A stretch of DNA of 64,000 bases. Source: an uncultured Bacilli bacterium (GTDB taxonomy: Bacteria; Bacillota_I; Bacilli_A; RF39; UBA660). The position numbers and the translations under genes are program-made. The DNA is taken from the NCBI GenBank assembly GCA_910584655.1, contig CAJUBJ010000003.1:62001-126000 (forward strand), given 5' to 3'. A model generated the notes under the pieces. It ran no database searches. It worked only from the letters and a program-made list of their open reading frames with translations, and had not been told where the DNA came from. Below are positions 9,228 to 18,748 of the stretch, piece after piece (the first letter of the stretch is position 1; each line of letters begins with the position of its first letter).

Positions 9228-12200
9228 ATGTATAAAATAATAGATGGAAATAAAGCTTGTGCTGATGTAGCTTATTTGTTTAGTGAAATAGCAAGTATTT
9301 ATCCAATAACACCAAGTAGTCCTATGGCATCAGAAGTAGATATTATTAGTCATAGTGATAAAAAAAATATTTTTAGAGACAAAGTTAAAGTAGTAGAAAT
9401 GCAAAGTGAAGCAGGGGCAGCTGGGACAATGCATGGGGCATTACTTGCTGGTAGCTTAGCAACAACTTTTACAGCTTCTCAAGGATTACTTTTAATGATA
9501 CCTAATATGTATAAAATAGCTGGTGAATGTTTGCCTGCAGTAATACATGTTGCAGCAAGAACACTAGCTACGCATGCTTTATCAATATTTGGAGATCATT
9601 CAGATGTATATGCAACACGTGCAACAGGATTTTGTATGCTAGCTTCTACAAGTGTAGAAGATGCTAATAACTTAGCTGCAGTAGCACATTTAAGTGCATT
9701 AAAGGGAAGTTTACCTTTTGTTCATTTCTTTGATGGATTTAGAACTAGTCATGAAGTTAATAAAGTACAAGAGCTTAATGATGAAGATTTAATTAAGTTA
9801 GTTCCATTTGATAAAGTTAATGAATTTAAAAATAGAATGCTTAATGTAGGAGCTAATATTCAAAAAGGTATGGCTGAAAATGAAGATATTTATTTTCAAT
9901 CAGTTGAAGCAAGAAATGAATTATATGATAAAATGCCTGATATAGTTAATGATTATATGAATGAAATAAATAAATTTACAGGAAAAGATTATAAACCATT
10001 TAATTATTATGGTGATATAAATGCTACAAATGTAATAGTTGCTATGGGTAGTGTTTGTGATACAGCTAAGTTAGTAGTTAGTGATTTAGTAAGTAAGGGT
10101 GAAAAAGTTGGTTTAATAGAAGTTCATTTATATAGACCATTTAGTAGTAAATACTTACTTAATGTATTACCTCAAAGTACTAAGAGAGTAGCAGTACTTG
10201 ATAGAACTAAAGAACCTGGTAGTATAGGAGAACCATTATACCTAGATGTATGTAGTGTACTAAAAAATACTGATATAAAAATAGTTGGTGGAAGGTATGG
10301 GCTTTCAAGTAAGAATACAACACCTGATCAAATTTATAGTGTTTATAAGATGCTTGAAAATGAATTAAAAGAAAGTTTTACAATAGGTATTAATGATGAT
10401 GTAACTCATTTAAGTTTACCAGAGTATGATTATACTTTAGATTTAGGATTTAAAGAGATTAAGATATTTGGCTTTGGATCAGATGGAATGGTTAGTACAA
10501 GTAAAGATATTATGAAATTAGTTGGTACTAATACAGATAAGTTTGTACAAGGATATAATCAATATGATTCTAAGAAGAGTGGTGGAGTTACAATTTGTAA
10601 CTTAAGAATAAGTGATAATAAAATTAATGCTCCTTATTATGTAACTAAACCTGATATAGTAGTTATTACTAAAGAAGAATATTTATTTAAGTTTGATATG
10701 ATTAATGATATTAAAAATCATGGTATTTTAGTAATTAATACGATGAAGAGTAAGAGTGATATGAATGGATTCTTACCTAATAAAGTTAAAGATATTATAA
10801 ATAAGAAGAATGTCAAGTTATATATAATTGATGCTGAATCAATAGCACTTAATGCTGGTATTAAAGGAAAAATTAGTAAGATTATGGAAATGGTTATTAT
10901 GAATTTAATTGATTTTCCTGATGCTACTAATATGATTAATCATTCTATAGAAAAACAATTTGCTACTAAGGGTGAAGAGATTATTAATGCTAATAAGAAA
11001 GCTATTTTGGAAGCTATGGATAATTTAATACTTGTAGATGAAGATTTAGAAGTAGTAGAAGAAAATGTTAACATAGAAAAGAATATTTTTGATGAAATTA
11101 ATGCACGTCGTGGAGACTTACTTCGTGTTAGTGATTTAATTCCTTATAGAGATGGTACATTCCCTTGTGGATTATCTAAAAATGAAAAAAGAAAAGTTAG
11201 TACTTATGTACCTAAATGGATAAGTGAAAACTGTATTCAATGTGGCCAATGTGCAATAGTTTGTCCTCATGCAGTTATTAGACCATTTGCTCATCAAGAT
11301 AAAGATAATGGTGTATCTATGATAGGTAAACCTGACTATAATTTTGAAATATTAGTATCAGAAGCTGATTGTACTAGTTGTGGATTATGTATTAATGCAT
11401 GCCCTGGTAAAGCTGGTAATAAAGCATTAGAATTTGGTACTTATGATCAAAACGTACAGAATAGAGCACAAGATATGTTTGAAAATTATGAAAATCCAGA
11501 AAATTTATTTCCTAAATATACTATTAAAGGTAGTCAATTTGTTAAACCTAAATTTGAATTTAGTGGTTCATGTGCTGGATGTGGAGAAACGCCATATATT
11601 AAGTTATTAACACAATTGTTTGGAGATAGATTGGTTATTGCTAATGCTACTGGTTGTTCATCAATTTATGGTGGTAGTACACCAAGTACACCTTATTCTA
11701 TTCCTTGGGCTAACTCTTTATTTGAAGATAATGCTGAATTTGGCTTTGGAATGCTTGTAAGTTATAATAAGTCACGTGATAGAGTAGAAAAAGTAATGAA
11801 AGAAAACTTGGATACTGTAAGTGATGATGTAAAAGAGTTATTTAATAAATGGTTAAATAATAGAGAAGACTTTGATATAACTAGTGAAGTTAAGAATGAC
11901 TTATTAGATAAAGAAATTCCTAAAGAATTAAAAGATTTAATTAACTATGTTCCATCTCGTAGTGTATGGACACTTGGTGGAGATGGATGGGCTTATGATA
12001 TAGGATTTGGTGGAATAGATCATGTTCTGTCTAGTGGAGAAAATGTTAATATATTAGTACTTGATACTGAGGTGTATTCTAATACTGGTGGACAAGCTAG
12101 TAAGTCTTCTAGAATAGGACAAGTAGCTCAGTTTGCTGATAATGGCAAAAAGACTGCTAAGAAAGATTTATTTAAGATAGCTATGGGGTATCCTAATTGT

Positions 12201-12605
12201 TATGTTGCTAATGTATCTTTTGGTTCTAATTTTATGCAAACTATTAAAGCGTTTAAGGAAGCAGAGGAACATAATGGTCCATCTATTATAATTGCTTATT
12301 GTCCATGTATTGAACAAGGTATTAAAGGTGGTATGAGTAATGCTACTTCTGAACAAAAATTAGTTGTAGAATGTGGATATACTACTTTAATGAGATATAA
12401 TCCTACTGAGGATAAATTATATTTAGATAGTAGAGAACCTGACTTTGATAAATATGAAACATTACTTAATAATGAAGTAAGATATAATAGTTTAGTTAAG
12501 AAAGATCCAGAAGCTGCTAAAGAGATGCTAGAATTAAATAAACAAGATGCAATGAAACGTTATAATTATTATAAGAAATTAAGTGAAGAGAAGAGTGGAG
12601 AGTAA
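9228..12605 (+). CDS. nifJ: Pyruvate:ferredoxin (flavodoxin) oxidoreductase, single-subunit
   Basis: At 1125 residues this is a full-length homodimeric PFOR, which oxidatively decarboxylates pyruvate to acetyl-CoA and reduces ferredoxin or flavodoxin in the cytoplasm. The start KIIDGNKACADVAYLFSE and IYPITPSSPMASEVD belong to the N-terminal thiamine (Pyr) domain. Two CxxCxxCxxxCP ferredoxin clusters (CIQCGQCAIVCP near residue 668, CTSCGLCINACP near 715) and the CAGCGETPY cysteines near 782 supply three Fe-S clusters. LGGDGWAYDIGFGGIDHV and DTEVYSNTGGQ are the thiamine-diphosphate binding part. It indicates anaerobic energy metabolism. It has AGGGAG before ATG and no obvious partner gene; a terminator overlaps its 3' end. 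Confidence 0.97.
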   Translation: MYKIIDGNKACADVAYLFSEIASIYPITPSSPMASEVDIISHSDKKNIFRDKVKVVEMQSEAGAAGTMHGALLAGSLATTFTASQGLLLMIPNMYKIAGECLPAVIHVAARTLATHALSIFGDHSDVYATRATGFCMLASTSVEDANNLAAVAHLSALKGSLPFVHFFDGFRTSHEVNKVQELNDEDLIKLVPFDKVNEFKNRMLNVGANIQKGMAENEDIYFQSVEARNELYDKMPDIVNDYMNEINKFTGKDYKPFNYYGDINATNVIVAMGSVCDTAKLVVSDLVSKGEKVGLIEVHLYRPFSSKYLLNVLPQSTKRVAVLDRTKEPGSIGEPLYLDVCSVLKNTDIKIVGGRYGLSSKNTTPDQIYSVYKMLENELKESFTIGINDDVTHLSLPEYDYTLDLGFKEIKIFGFGSDGMVSTSKDIMKLVGTNTDKFVQGYNQYDSKKSGGVTICNLRISDNKINAPYYVTKPDIVVITKEEYLFKFDMINDIKNHGILVINTMKSKSDMNGFLPNKVKDIINKKNVKLYIIDAESIALNAGIKGKISKIMEMVIMNLIDFPDATNMINHSIEKQFATKGEEIINANKKAILEAMDNLILVDEDLEVVEENVNIEKNIFDEINARRGDLLRVSDLIPYRDGTFPCGLSKNEKRKVSTYVPKWISENCIQCGQCAIVCPHAVIRPFAHQDKDNGVSMIGKPDYNFEILVSEADCTSCGLCINACPGKAGNKALEFGTYDQNVQNRAQDMFENYENPENLFPKYTIKGSQFVKPKFEFSGSCAGCGETPYIKLLTQLFGDRLVIANATGCSSIYGGSTPSTPYSIPWANSLFEDNAEFGFGMLVSYNKSRDRVEKVMKENLDTVSDDVKELFNKWLNNREDFDITSEVKNDLLDKEIPKELKDLINYVPSRSVWTLGGDGWAYDIGFGGIDHVLSSGENVNILVLDTEVYSNTGGQASKSSRIGQVAQFADNGKKTAKKDLFKIAMGYPNCYVANVSFGSNFMQTIKAFKEAEEHNGPSIIIAYCPCIEQGIKGGMSNATSEQKLVVECGYTTLMRYNPTEDKLYLDSREPDFDKYETLLNNEVRYNSLVKKDPEAAKEMLELNKQDAMKRYNYYKKLSEEKSGE

Positions 12606-12627
12606 TTTAGATACTCTTCTTTTTTTG
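12597..12627 (+). terminator. Terminator after PFOR gene
   Basis: GGAGAGTA pairs with TACTCTTC across a 7-base loop that contains the end of the stop codon region, followed by a seven-T run. Confidence 0.7.
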
Positions 12628-12662
12628 ATGTGTTATAATGAATAATAGAGAGAAGGATGAGT

Positions 12663-13259
12663 ATGTTAAATGAGACAAAGAAAACTAATTTATTAATTAT
12701 ACCTTTAGTGTTTTTTATTATTTTGTCATTCATTCTTGGGAGCTTTATTGTGTATGATAAATTAATTAGAGAAGAAGATGATAATAAATTAGTTGAAACG
12801 AATATAAGTAAAAAATCATCTAAACTCATTATTCTTTCAGATAATTGTAGTGTAAATGATACAGATTGTAAAAAGTATGAAGTTGTCCAAACATCAGATG
12901 GAGAAGTTTATGTAACCGTTGAAGAAAGTGATGCTGAAGATAATATTACTAATCAATTGGTAGAATCTATTGTAACGAAATCTTTTATTGTTCAAGCTGG
13001 TATGTCTGATATTGGAGATGGAAGAATTGTTGTATTTATTAAAGAAGATGGAACGATTTCAGCTTTATCTATGTCATATTTACTTTTAAGTAAAGAAGTT
13101 GTTGTTGAAAAAAATATAGGTGACTTAAAGAATATTGTTTCAGTATTTTATGAAAAAGAACTAAGTGAGAGTGAATATGAACCGCCTTTATATAGATGTT
13201 ATGCTTTAGATAAATTAGGTAAAGAAATAGAAATTACAGAATTTATAAAGGAATTATAA
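12663..13259 (+). CDS. Single-pass membrane protein with extracytoplasmic domain, function unknown
   Basis: I do not recognise this protein. A short basic tail is followed by one strong transmembrane helix (LLIIPLVFFIILSFILGSF) and about 165 residues outside the membrane. The outer part has two Cys close together (NCSVNDTDCKKYE) and a mixed beta-strand pattern ending in a Lys/Glu-rich C-terminus. It has its own TATAAT box (12634-12639). Start choice: ATG 12657 lies within AGAAGGATG, which serves as the binding site for ATG 12663, so 12663 is preferred. It converges on the minus-strand gene at 13277 and shares a bidirectional terminator with it. Confidence 0.7.
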   Translation: MLNETKKTNLLIIPLVFFIILSFILGSFIVYDKLIREEDDNKLVETNISKKSSKLIILSDNCSVNDTDCKKYEVVQTSDGEVYVTVEESDAEDNITNQLVESIVTKSFIVQAGMSDIGDGRIVVFIKEDGTISALSMSYLLLSKEVVVEKNIGDLKNIVSVFYEKELSESEYEPPLYRCYALDKLGKEIEITEFIKEL

Positions 13260-13266
13260 AAAGAAG

Positions 13267-13302
13267 AAAACCAGAACTATTTTTGTTCTGGTTTTAAGTC
13301 TT
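13267..13302. terminator. Bidirectional terminator between convergent genes
   Basis: An 11-bp perfect stem (AAAACCAGAAC with GTTCTGGTTTT) has T-runs on the plus side and A-runs on the left for the minus strand. It overlaps the stop codon of the minus-strand gene. Confidence 0.85.
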
Positions 13303-15331
13303 TTTTTAGGACTTTTTGTTGATATTTTGATTTCATGTAATATTTTTCCATATTTTTATTTTTCTTCATTAATTTATTGTATTTATTACTTAGGTTTGTA
13401 CGAAGTCTTGTTACTTCTTTTATAAAATCAGGGTCATAAGCTAATTCTGGGTATCTAGACAATGCTTGCTGTTCTAGATAGTCTAGTTCTATTAAGTTTT
13501 TGTATGTTATATCAAGGGCACCATTTAACGCATCTTGACCTTTTTTTATAGTAGATAAATCTGCTGGTTCATATCTGTTTATTTTACGTTTAAAAAAAGC
13601 ATTAACAAAGTTGAAATGGTTATCAATAATTAGTCCAGCTGTAAAAGCAAAGAAAAATTTATTTCTTATGAATGGTAAAGCTAGTAGGGAAGTCATTTCA
13701 AGAAGTAAAGAAGCTTTATTAAAATGCTTTAGCATTATTCTTTTATCAGCTTGAGCAACTTGTTCTTTAGTCATGCCATCTAATTTTTCCATTCTTCTAA
13801 ATAAATCATCACTTACTTGTGATTTGTTTTCTGTATCTATTTTTTTTAGTTCAGCTTGTAGACCATCTAGTTCAGAATAAGATATTTCTTCATTTAAGTA
13901 ATTTTGTTCTGTTATTAAATCTTGAGATTTTTGAGAACGTATTTGTTCACGTGTTGCTCTTAGTTTATCTTCTTCAGCTTTTAATTTTGCTTTTTGTTTT
14001 GGTGTCATTTTACTTTCATATCTTAGATAAGTGTTAGTTATATCATCTAACATTTTGTCTATTTGTCTTTCAATTCGATCATAATCTTTATCATCAAATT
14101 CTTCTTTTTTTAATTCTTCCTGTGAGTCATTTATTAGTGAATCTGAAGTAAGAGATATTGCTGATATTTCTGTATCTTTAATTAAGTCTTTTATTATTTC
14201 TTCTTTTTTATCAGTAACTTCTTTTTTAGAATCTTCTTTTTTTATTTCTTCAATTTTAAGTTCTAATTTTGTTTGTATTTCTGTTAGTTCTTCAAGTGAT
14301 TTTGTTTCTTTTTCAATATCATTTTTTAATGATGTAACAGCTGGTAGTTCTATTTTTTCTTCATCTTCAGTAATTGAAGGAGACTTTGGTATTTTAGAAT
14401 CTATTTCTTTAATAACTTCTGTTGTATTTTCTTTTGGATTACTTAGAAATTCACGAGTAATATCAGCAGCTACTATAGTTGTAGCTATAGTAGCGTTTTT
14501 AATATTGTCATAAATTGTTGGCTTTGGAACGTCATCAACATTTTTAACCATCATTACAGGCGCATTATCGAGTTTTTCAGTTATTTCGTTAGTATTTGGT
14601 ACAGATATAACTTTTGTCTCTTTATTAGCCTTTTTAGGGGTGTTTTCTTTGATATGTAATTCTTTTTTACGAGGTTTGGCAACAAAATAAATATCTTCTT
14701 TATTTTTAGGCAAAGTTGGTTCAATTTTTATTTCTTCTTTTTTAGGAAAAAGAGGTTTTTCTTTCATTTCTTCTTTTACAACATCTTCAACTTCATTTTT
14801 TATTTCTTTATCAGTAGTTAAAACTTTGTATTCTATTTTCTTTAAGATTTTAGGAATAACTTTTTCCTCTAGTTCTTTTATTTTTTCTTTTATTTCTTTA
14901 GAAGCATCTTTTACTTTAAAGTTATCATCTTTATAAGTTCGTTCTAGTTCTTCTTCAATATATATTTGTAATAATTCATATGTATAAATAATTTTTTCTT
15001 TATTTTGGAGATTATTACTTAAATTGTTTACTTTGTCTTTGGGTAATTCTAATATAATACTTGAAGTGTTTGTTGTTTCTTCGTTATTTGTATTATGTGG
15101 ATTTGATAAAGTATTTGGTTCATCTGGAATAGATGTTTGATTACTTGTATTAATATTTTTTTTAGTTTCTTTATTATCATTATTTATTGCATTTTGTTTT
15201 ATTGTTTCTTTTGTATTTTTTTTGTCTTGGCTAAATATGCTTCTAAATATTGATAGTATAAAAATGATTATTACTTTTATAACATTTTTAATAAAGTCAG
15301 TTATTTTTCTTAATAAAGTTTTTTCTTCCAT
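13277..15331 (-). CDS. Membrane-anchored coiled-coil protein, function unknown
   Basis: About 684 residues, very rich in Lys, Glu, Ile and Thr. One transmembrane helix lies near the N-terminus (VIKVIIIFILSIFRSIF). A long Pro/Thr/Glu/Lys-rich low-complexity stretch follows, with heptad-like coiled coils such as LEELTEIQTKLELKIEEIKK. A compact C-terminal domain contains a hydrophobic hairpin (LLALPFIRNKFFFAFTAGL). The architecture suggests a structural or scaffolding protein at the cell envelope, but no family is recognisable. An in-frame ATG exists 27 bases upstream; I prefer the ATG at 15331 because GGTGAT lies 5 bases before it. It sits downstream of a small structured RNA that ends in a terminator (15368-15469), so expression may depend on readthrough. 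Confidence 0.75.
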   Translation of the reverse strand: MEEKTLLRKITDFIKNVIKVIIIFILSIFRSIFSQDKKNTKETIKQNAINNDNKETKKNINTSNQTSIPDEPNTLSNPHNTNNEETTNTSSIILELPKDKVNNLSNNLQNKEKIIYTYELLQIYIEEELERTYKDDNFKVKDASKEIKEKIKELEEKVIPKILKKIEYKVLTTDKEIKNEVEDVVKEEMKEKPLFPKKEEIKIEPTLPKNKEDIYFVAKPRKKELHIKENTPKKANKETKVISVPNTNEITEKLDNAPVMMVKNVDDVPKPTIYDNIKNATIATTIVAADITREFLSNPKENTTEVIKEIDSKIPKSPSITEDEEKIELPAVTSLKNDIEKETKSLEELTEIQTKLELKIEEIKKEDSKKEVTDKKEEIIKDLIKDTEISAISLTSDSLINDSQEELKKEEFDDKDYDRIERQIDKMLDDITNTYLRYESKMTPKQKAKLKAEEDKLRATREQIRSQKSQDLITEQNYLNEEISYSELDGLQAELKKIDTENKSQVSDDLFRRMEKLDGMTKEQVAQADKRIMLKHFNKASLLLEMTSLLALPFIRNKFFFAFTAGLIIDNHFNFVNAFFKRKINRYEPADLSTIKKGQDALNGALDITYKNLIELDYLEQQALSRYPELAYDPDFIKEVTRLRTNLSNKYNKLMKKNKNMEKYYMKSKYQQKVLKKDLKPEQK

Positions 15332-15367
15332 AGGAATCACCAGTACTAATTTTATCATAATTAAGAC

Positions 15368-15469
15368 AAAAAAAATAGGAGTTGTCCCCCTGAGAACAAC
15401 TCCAAAAAGAATAAAAAGGGGTTGGCTAGTGTGATACTAGCACCAATTCGCCGTAAAGTGAATTGGTAC
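15368..15469 (-). ncRNA. Candidate ~100-nt structured RNA with own promoter and terminator
   Basis: On the minus strand a TTGACA box (15503-15498) and TAACAT (15480-15475) are 17 bases apart. The predicted transcript then folds into CCAATTC/GAATTGG (15466-15443), GCTAGT/ACTAGC (15441-15425), a single-stranded C-rich segment CCAACCCC, and a terminator hairpin GGAGTTGT-family stem (15403-15378) with eight T. The terminator loop contains GGGGG, which could pair back to the C-rich segment. It lies directly upstream of the coiled-coil gene, so it is either a free small RNA or a transcription attenuator. This explains most of the 15332-15679 gene-free stretch. Confidence 0.6.
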
Positions 15470-15679
15470 TTCATATGTTAACTTTTAAAGGCTTTTTTGT
15501 CAACGATTTTTAGCAAAAAAAATGAAAAAAAATAAAAAAAATTCGACTTTTTTTGTTAGCTAAAAATGGGACTTATATGGCTTAAATTTATTATAAAAAA
15601 ATATTATTATAAAAGTTAGATTTTAGTAAAAAAAGTTGTATAGAAACAAATGTATGATATAATTTTGATGGTGATAGAT

Positions 15680-17680
15680 ATGGATATAAGTTTAATTAAA
15701 GGTGTTGGTGATAAAGCAATAGAATATTTAGGTAAGATGAATTTATATACTATAAATGATTTAATAGAGTATTATCCATATCGTTATAATTTTATAAAAG
15801 TTATTTCTTTAATTGAAGCTAGAGATGGAGAAGTTGTTACTATTAAAGGAATTGTTGATAGTGAATCAAGAGTTAGTTATATAAACAAGAATTTTAATAG
15901 AATGGTTTTTAAATTAAGAACTGATAATTTTATAATAAATGTAACTATATTTAATAGAGCTTTTTATAAGAATAGTTTAAAGATAGGAAGATTAATTAAT
16001 TTAATTGGTAAATATGAAAGGAAAAATAATACTTTTACTGCTAGTGATATAAAGTTTGAAGTAATTAATGGCGGGAAGATAGAGCCTGTTTATCATTTAG
16101 TTAATGGTGTTAAAAATAAAGGTTTATCTAAATTAATATATGAATGTTTTAGTATGAGGGTTGACTTAGATGATTATATTCCAGAATATTTATCTATAAA
16201 ATATAAGTTTATGAATAAGTTAGATGCAGCTTATAATATTCATTTTCCAATTAGTATGGATAAATTAAAACAAGCTAAGTTAAGAGCGATATATGAAGAA
16301 TTTTTTATATTTATGTTTAAGATGAATTATTTGAAACATAAATATGATTTAGATAATAAAGGTTTATCTAGAAAAGTAGACAAGTCTAAATTAGATGAAT
16401 TTATTGATAATTTACCTTTTAAGTTAACAGAAGATCAGATGAGTGCTGTTAATGATATATATGATGACTTAGTTAATCCTAAGAGAATGAATAGATTAGT
16501 ATTAGGAGATGTTGGTAGTGGTAAAACTTGTGTTGCTGTAATAGGATTATATATTAATTATTTATCAGGTTATCAAGGAGCAATGATGGCTCCAACTGAA
16601 ATACTTGCACATCAACATTATGAAAGTATTTCTAAGATGTTTGAAAATTATGGTTTAAGAGTTGGCTTGTTAGTTGGTAGTTTAAAGAAGAGTGAAAAAA
16701 ATAATGTTTGTGAAAAGCTTCTTAATGGTGAGATAGATATATTGATAGGAACTCATGCTTTATTGTCAGAAAATGTTGAGTTTAATAATTTAGGTTTAGT
16801 TGTTACTGATGAGCAACATAGATTTGGAGTTAATCAGAGAAGTAATTTACAAAATAAAGGAATTATGAGTGATGTATTATATTTAAGTGCTACACCAATT
16901 CCTAGAACTTATGCTTTAACTATATATGGAGATATGGATACGTCAGTTATTAAAACAAAACCTAATGGACGTAAAGAAATAATTACAAAAGCTGTTAAAG
17001 AGAAAGATTTAAAAAATGTTTTATTTAAAATGGTTGAAGAGATTAAAGAGGGACATCAGATATATGTTGTAGCTCCTTTAATAGAAGATGAAGATGGAGA
17101 GTCTAATTTAAATGATGTAAAGAAATTAAAAGAGAAGTTTGATTTGGCATTTAATAATAAAATAAAAGTAGAAATATTGCATGGAAAGATGAAGAATCAA
17201 GAAAAAGATGAGATAATGGAACAATTTAAAAATGGAGAGATTAAAGTCTTGATAAGTACAACTGTAATTGAAGTTGGCGTTGATGTTAAGAATTCAACTA
17301 TGATGGTAATATTTAATGCTGAAAGATTTGGACTCGCTACCTTACATCAGTTAAGAGGACGTGTTGGAAGAAATAGTTTGCAGTCATATTGTTATTTAAT
17401 AAGTAATCAAGATTGTGAAAGACTTAAGGTTATGGAAGAAAGTAACGATGGTTTTTATATTAGTGAAAAAGATTTTGAATTGCGTGGGGAAGGTGACTTA
17501 TTTGGAACACGTCAAAGCGGAGATATGGTATTTAAATTAGGTGATATTAGGAGAGATTTTAAGATACTTGCTCAGTGTAAGATGGATGCAAGTAAGTTTA
17601 TTCAGGATAATATTGTTAATAATTTTAGTAATTATCCACAATTTAGAAATGTAATTAAGGAATTAGAGTTTATAGATTAG
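15680..17680 (+). CDS. recG: ATP-dependent DNA helicase RecG
   Basis: RecG remodels stalled replication forks and branched DNA. Seen here: the N-terminal wedge/OB part beginning ISLIKGVGDKAIEYL and YYPYRYN, then SF2 helicase motifs GDVGSGKT (Walker A, ~residue 276), APTEILAHQH, TDEQHRFG (motif II), SATPIPRT (motif III) and HQLRGRVGR (motif VI), and the C-terminal RGEGDLFGTRQSG. At about 666 residues it has family length. A promoter TTGTAT (15636-15641) and TATAAT (15658-15663), 16 bases apart, places transcription start near 15670, so the upstream ATG at 15650 cannot be used. ATG 15680 has GGTGAT just before it. Confidence 0.95.
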   Translation: MDISLIKGVGDKAIEYLGKMNLYTINDLIEYYPYRYNFIKVISLIEARDGEVVTIKGIVDSESRVSYINKNFNRMVFKLRTDNFIINVTIFNRAFYKNSLKIGRLINLIGKYERKNNTFTASDIKFEVINGGKIEPVYHLVNGVKNKGLSKLIYECFSMRVDLDDYIPEYLSIKYKFMNKLDAAYNIHFPISMDKLKQAKLRAIYEEFFIFMFKMNYLKHKYDLDNKGLSRKVDKSKLDEFIDNLPFKLTEDQMSAVNDIYDDLVNPKRMNRLVLGDVGSGKTCVAVIGLYINYLSGYQGAMMAPTEILAHQHYESISKMFENYGLRVGLLVGSLKKSEKNNVCEKLLNGEIDILIGTHALLSENVEFNNLGLVVTDEQHRFGVNQRSNLQNKGIMSDVLYLSATPIPRTYALTIYGDMDTSVIKTKPNGRKEIITKAVKEKDLKNVLFKMVEEIKEGHQIYVVAPLIEDEDGESNLNDVKKLKEKFDLAFNNKIKVEILHGKMKNQEKDEIMEQFKNGEIKVLISTTVIEVGVDVKNSTMMVIFNAERFGLATLHQLRGRVGRNSLQSYCYLISNQDCERLKVMEESNDGFYISEKDFELRGEGDLFGTRQSGDMVFKLGDIRRDFKILAQCKMDASKFIQDNIVNNFSNYPQFRNVIKELEFID

Positions 17681-17815
17681 TTAACGATAAAGTTTTATTC
17701 TGTTACATTTTTTTCTATAAAAATTGATAGAAAAGATGAGATTAAGTGACTGGATAAATAATTGACTTATGAGATTCTTTTTAATAAAATAATAAATATT
17801 CAGGAGGAATAAAGA

Positions 17816-18667
17816 ATGTTAAATGTAAATGAGGAAGCTTTTAGAAAATTAAAAAGGAAAGGTAAAGTTGTATTAGTTGCTGGTATGATAGGTGCTACTT
17901 TATTATTATCAGGATGTGGAGATACGGAGTTAAGTACTAATGCTGGAATAGAATATGATATTATTGATACAACTAATACTGATGCTTTAAATCAAGGAAT
18001 AACTCAAGTGATTGAAGTACCAGGAGAGACTTTTAATTTAGTTGTTCAATATGATTGTCAACTTAGAGAAGGTGAACGTTGGACAATTACATCAGATAAA
18101 GATATTAATGTTGAAATACGTACTGATGGTTTGCCAGAAGGAGTTCAAGTATATATAGATAATATTCATACTGATACTACTATTTGTTCATATTATCCTC
18201 AAGTTGACGGAATTACACAAGATACTATGGATGATAGAACACATAATTCATTAATGTTAGGTTTTCCAATAGCAGATGATAATGCTTATATTGGAATTAA
18301 TCACATAGAAGGGCAAAATGAAACCTTTATTTCAGGTTTTGTTCATGGATATAATGGATATTCTAGTGGTTCAGTTTCTGAAAAACGTTTTTTAGAATCA
18401 GATTATTTAGGTGTTGGTGTTAATGCTAATAAGATATCTAGTATAATTGATTTAATAATTGTAAATGGTGATAAAACAACATGTACAAGTGTTGATTCAG
18501 CAGTTAAAGTTTCAGTTTGGCCATTTATTAAAACGCAAACAAAAGAAGGTATAGAGTATCGTTATTATTTCTTAGATGAATCAACTGGTAAAATGATGTA
18601 TCAGTCTTTAACTGAAGAGGAATATTTACAACAAACAGAAGATTATAATCAAAGAAAGGTTAAGTAA
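17816..18667 (+). CDS. Predicted lipoprotein, function unknown
   Basis: The N-terminus has a basic region and a hydrophobic core ending in a lipobox (MIGATLLLSGC), so it should be lipid-anchored on the outer face of the membrane. The mature part (~245 residues) has mixed beta-rich sequence with several short Asp/Gly turns and no recognisable catalytic motif. The promoter TTGACT (17762-17767) and TAAAAT (17785-17790) have 17-base spacing, with AGGAGG before the ATG. It appears monocistronic. The long N-terminal extension before the basic residues (LNVNEEAFRKLKRKGK) is unusual for a signal peptide and resembles the one on the lipoprotein at 58422. Confidence 0.8.
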   Translation: MLNVNEEAFRKLKRKGKVVLVAGMIGATLLLSGCGDTELSTNAGIEYDIIDTTNTDALNQGITQVIEVPGETFNLVVQYDCQLREGERWTITSDKDINVEIRTDGLPEGVQVYIDNIHTDTTICSYYPQVDGITQDTMDDRTHNSLMLGFPIADDNAYIGINHIEGQNETFISGFVHGYNGYSSGSVSEKRFLESDYLGVGVNANKISSIIDLIIVNGDKTTCTSVDSAVKVSVWPFIKTQTKEGIEYRYYFLDESTGKMMYQSLTEEEYLQQTEDYNQRKVK

Positions 18668-18707
18668 AATTAACTTTTTTTGTGTAATAATTTATGATAG
18701 CAAGTGC

Positions 18708-18732
18708 AAAAAAATTGAGAGCTTTCGCTCTC
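18708..18732 (-). terminator. Terminator of the YhcG-type nuclease gene
   Basis: On the minus strand GAGAGC-GAAA-GCTCTC forms a 6-bp stem with a GNRA-type loop, followed by a T-run. The identical hairpin recurs at 19908-19923. Confidence 0.75.
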
Positions 18733-18748
18733 TTCATGGAATTGAAGT

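Noticed and set aside
15222..15434. Plus-strand frame of about 70 codons
   Set aside because: It overlaps the coiled-coil gene antisense and the structured RNA, and has no convincing ribosome binding site.
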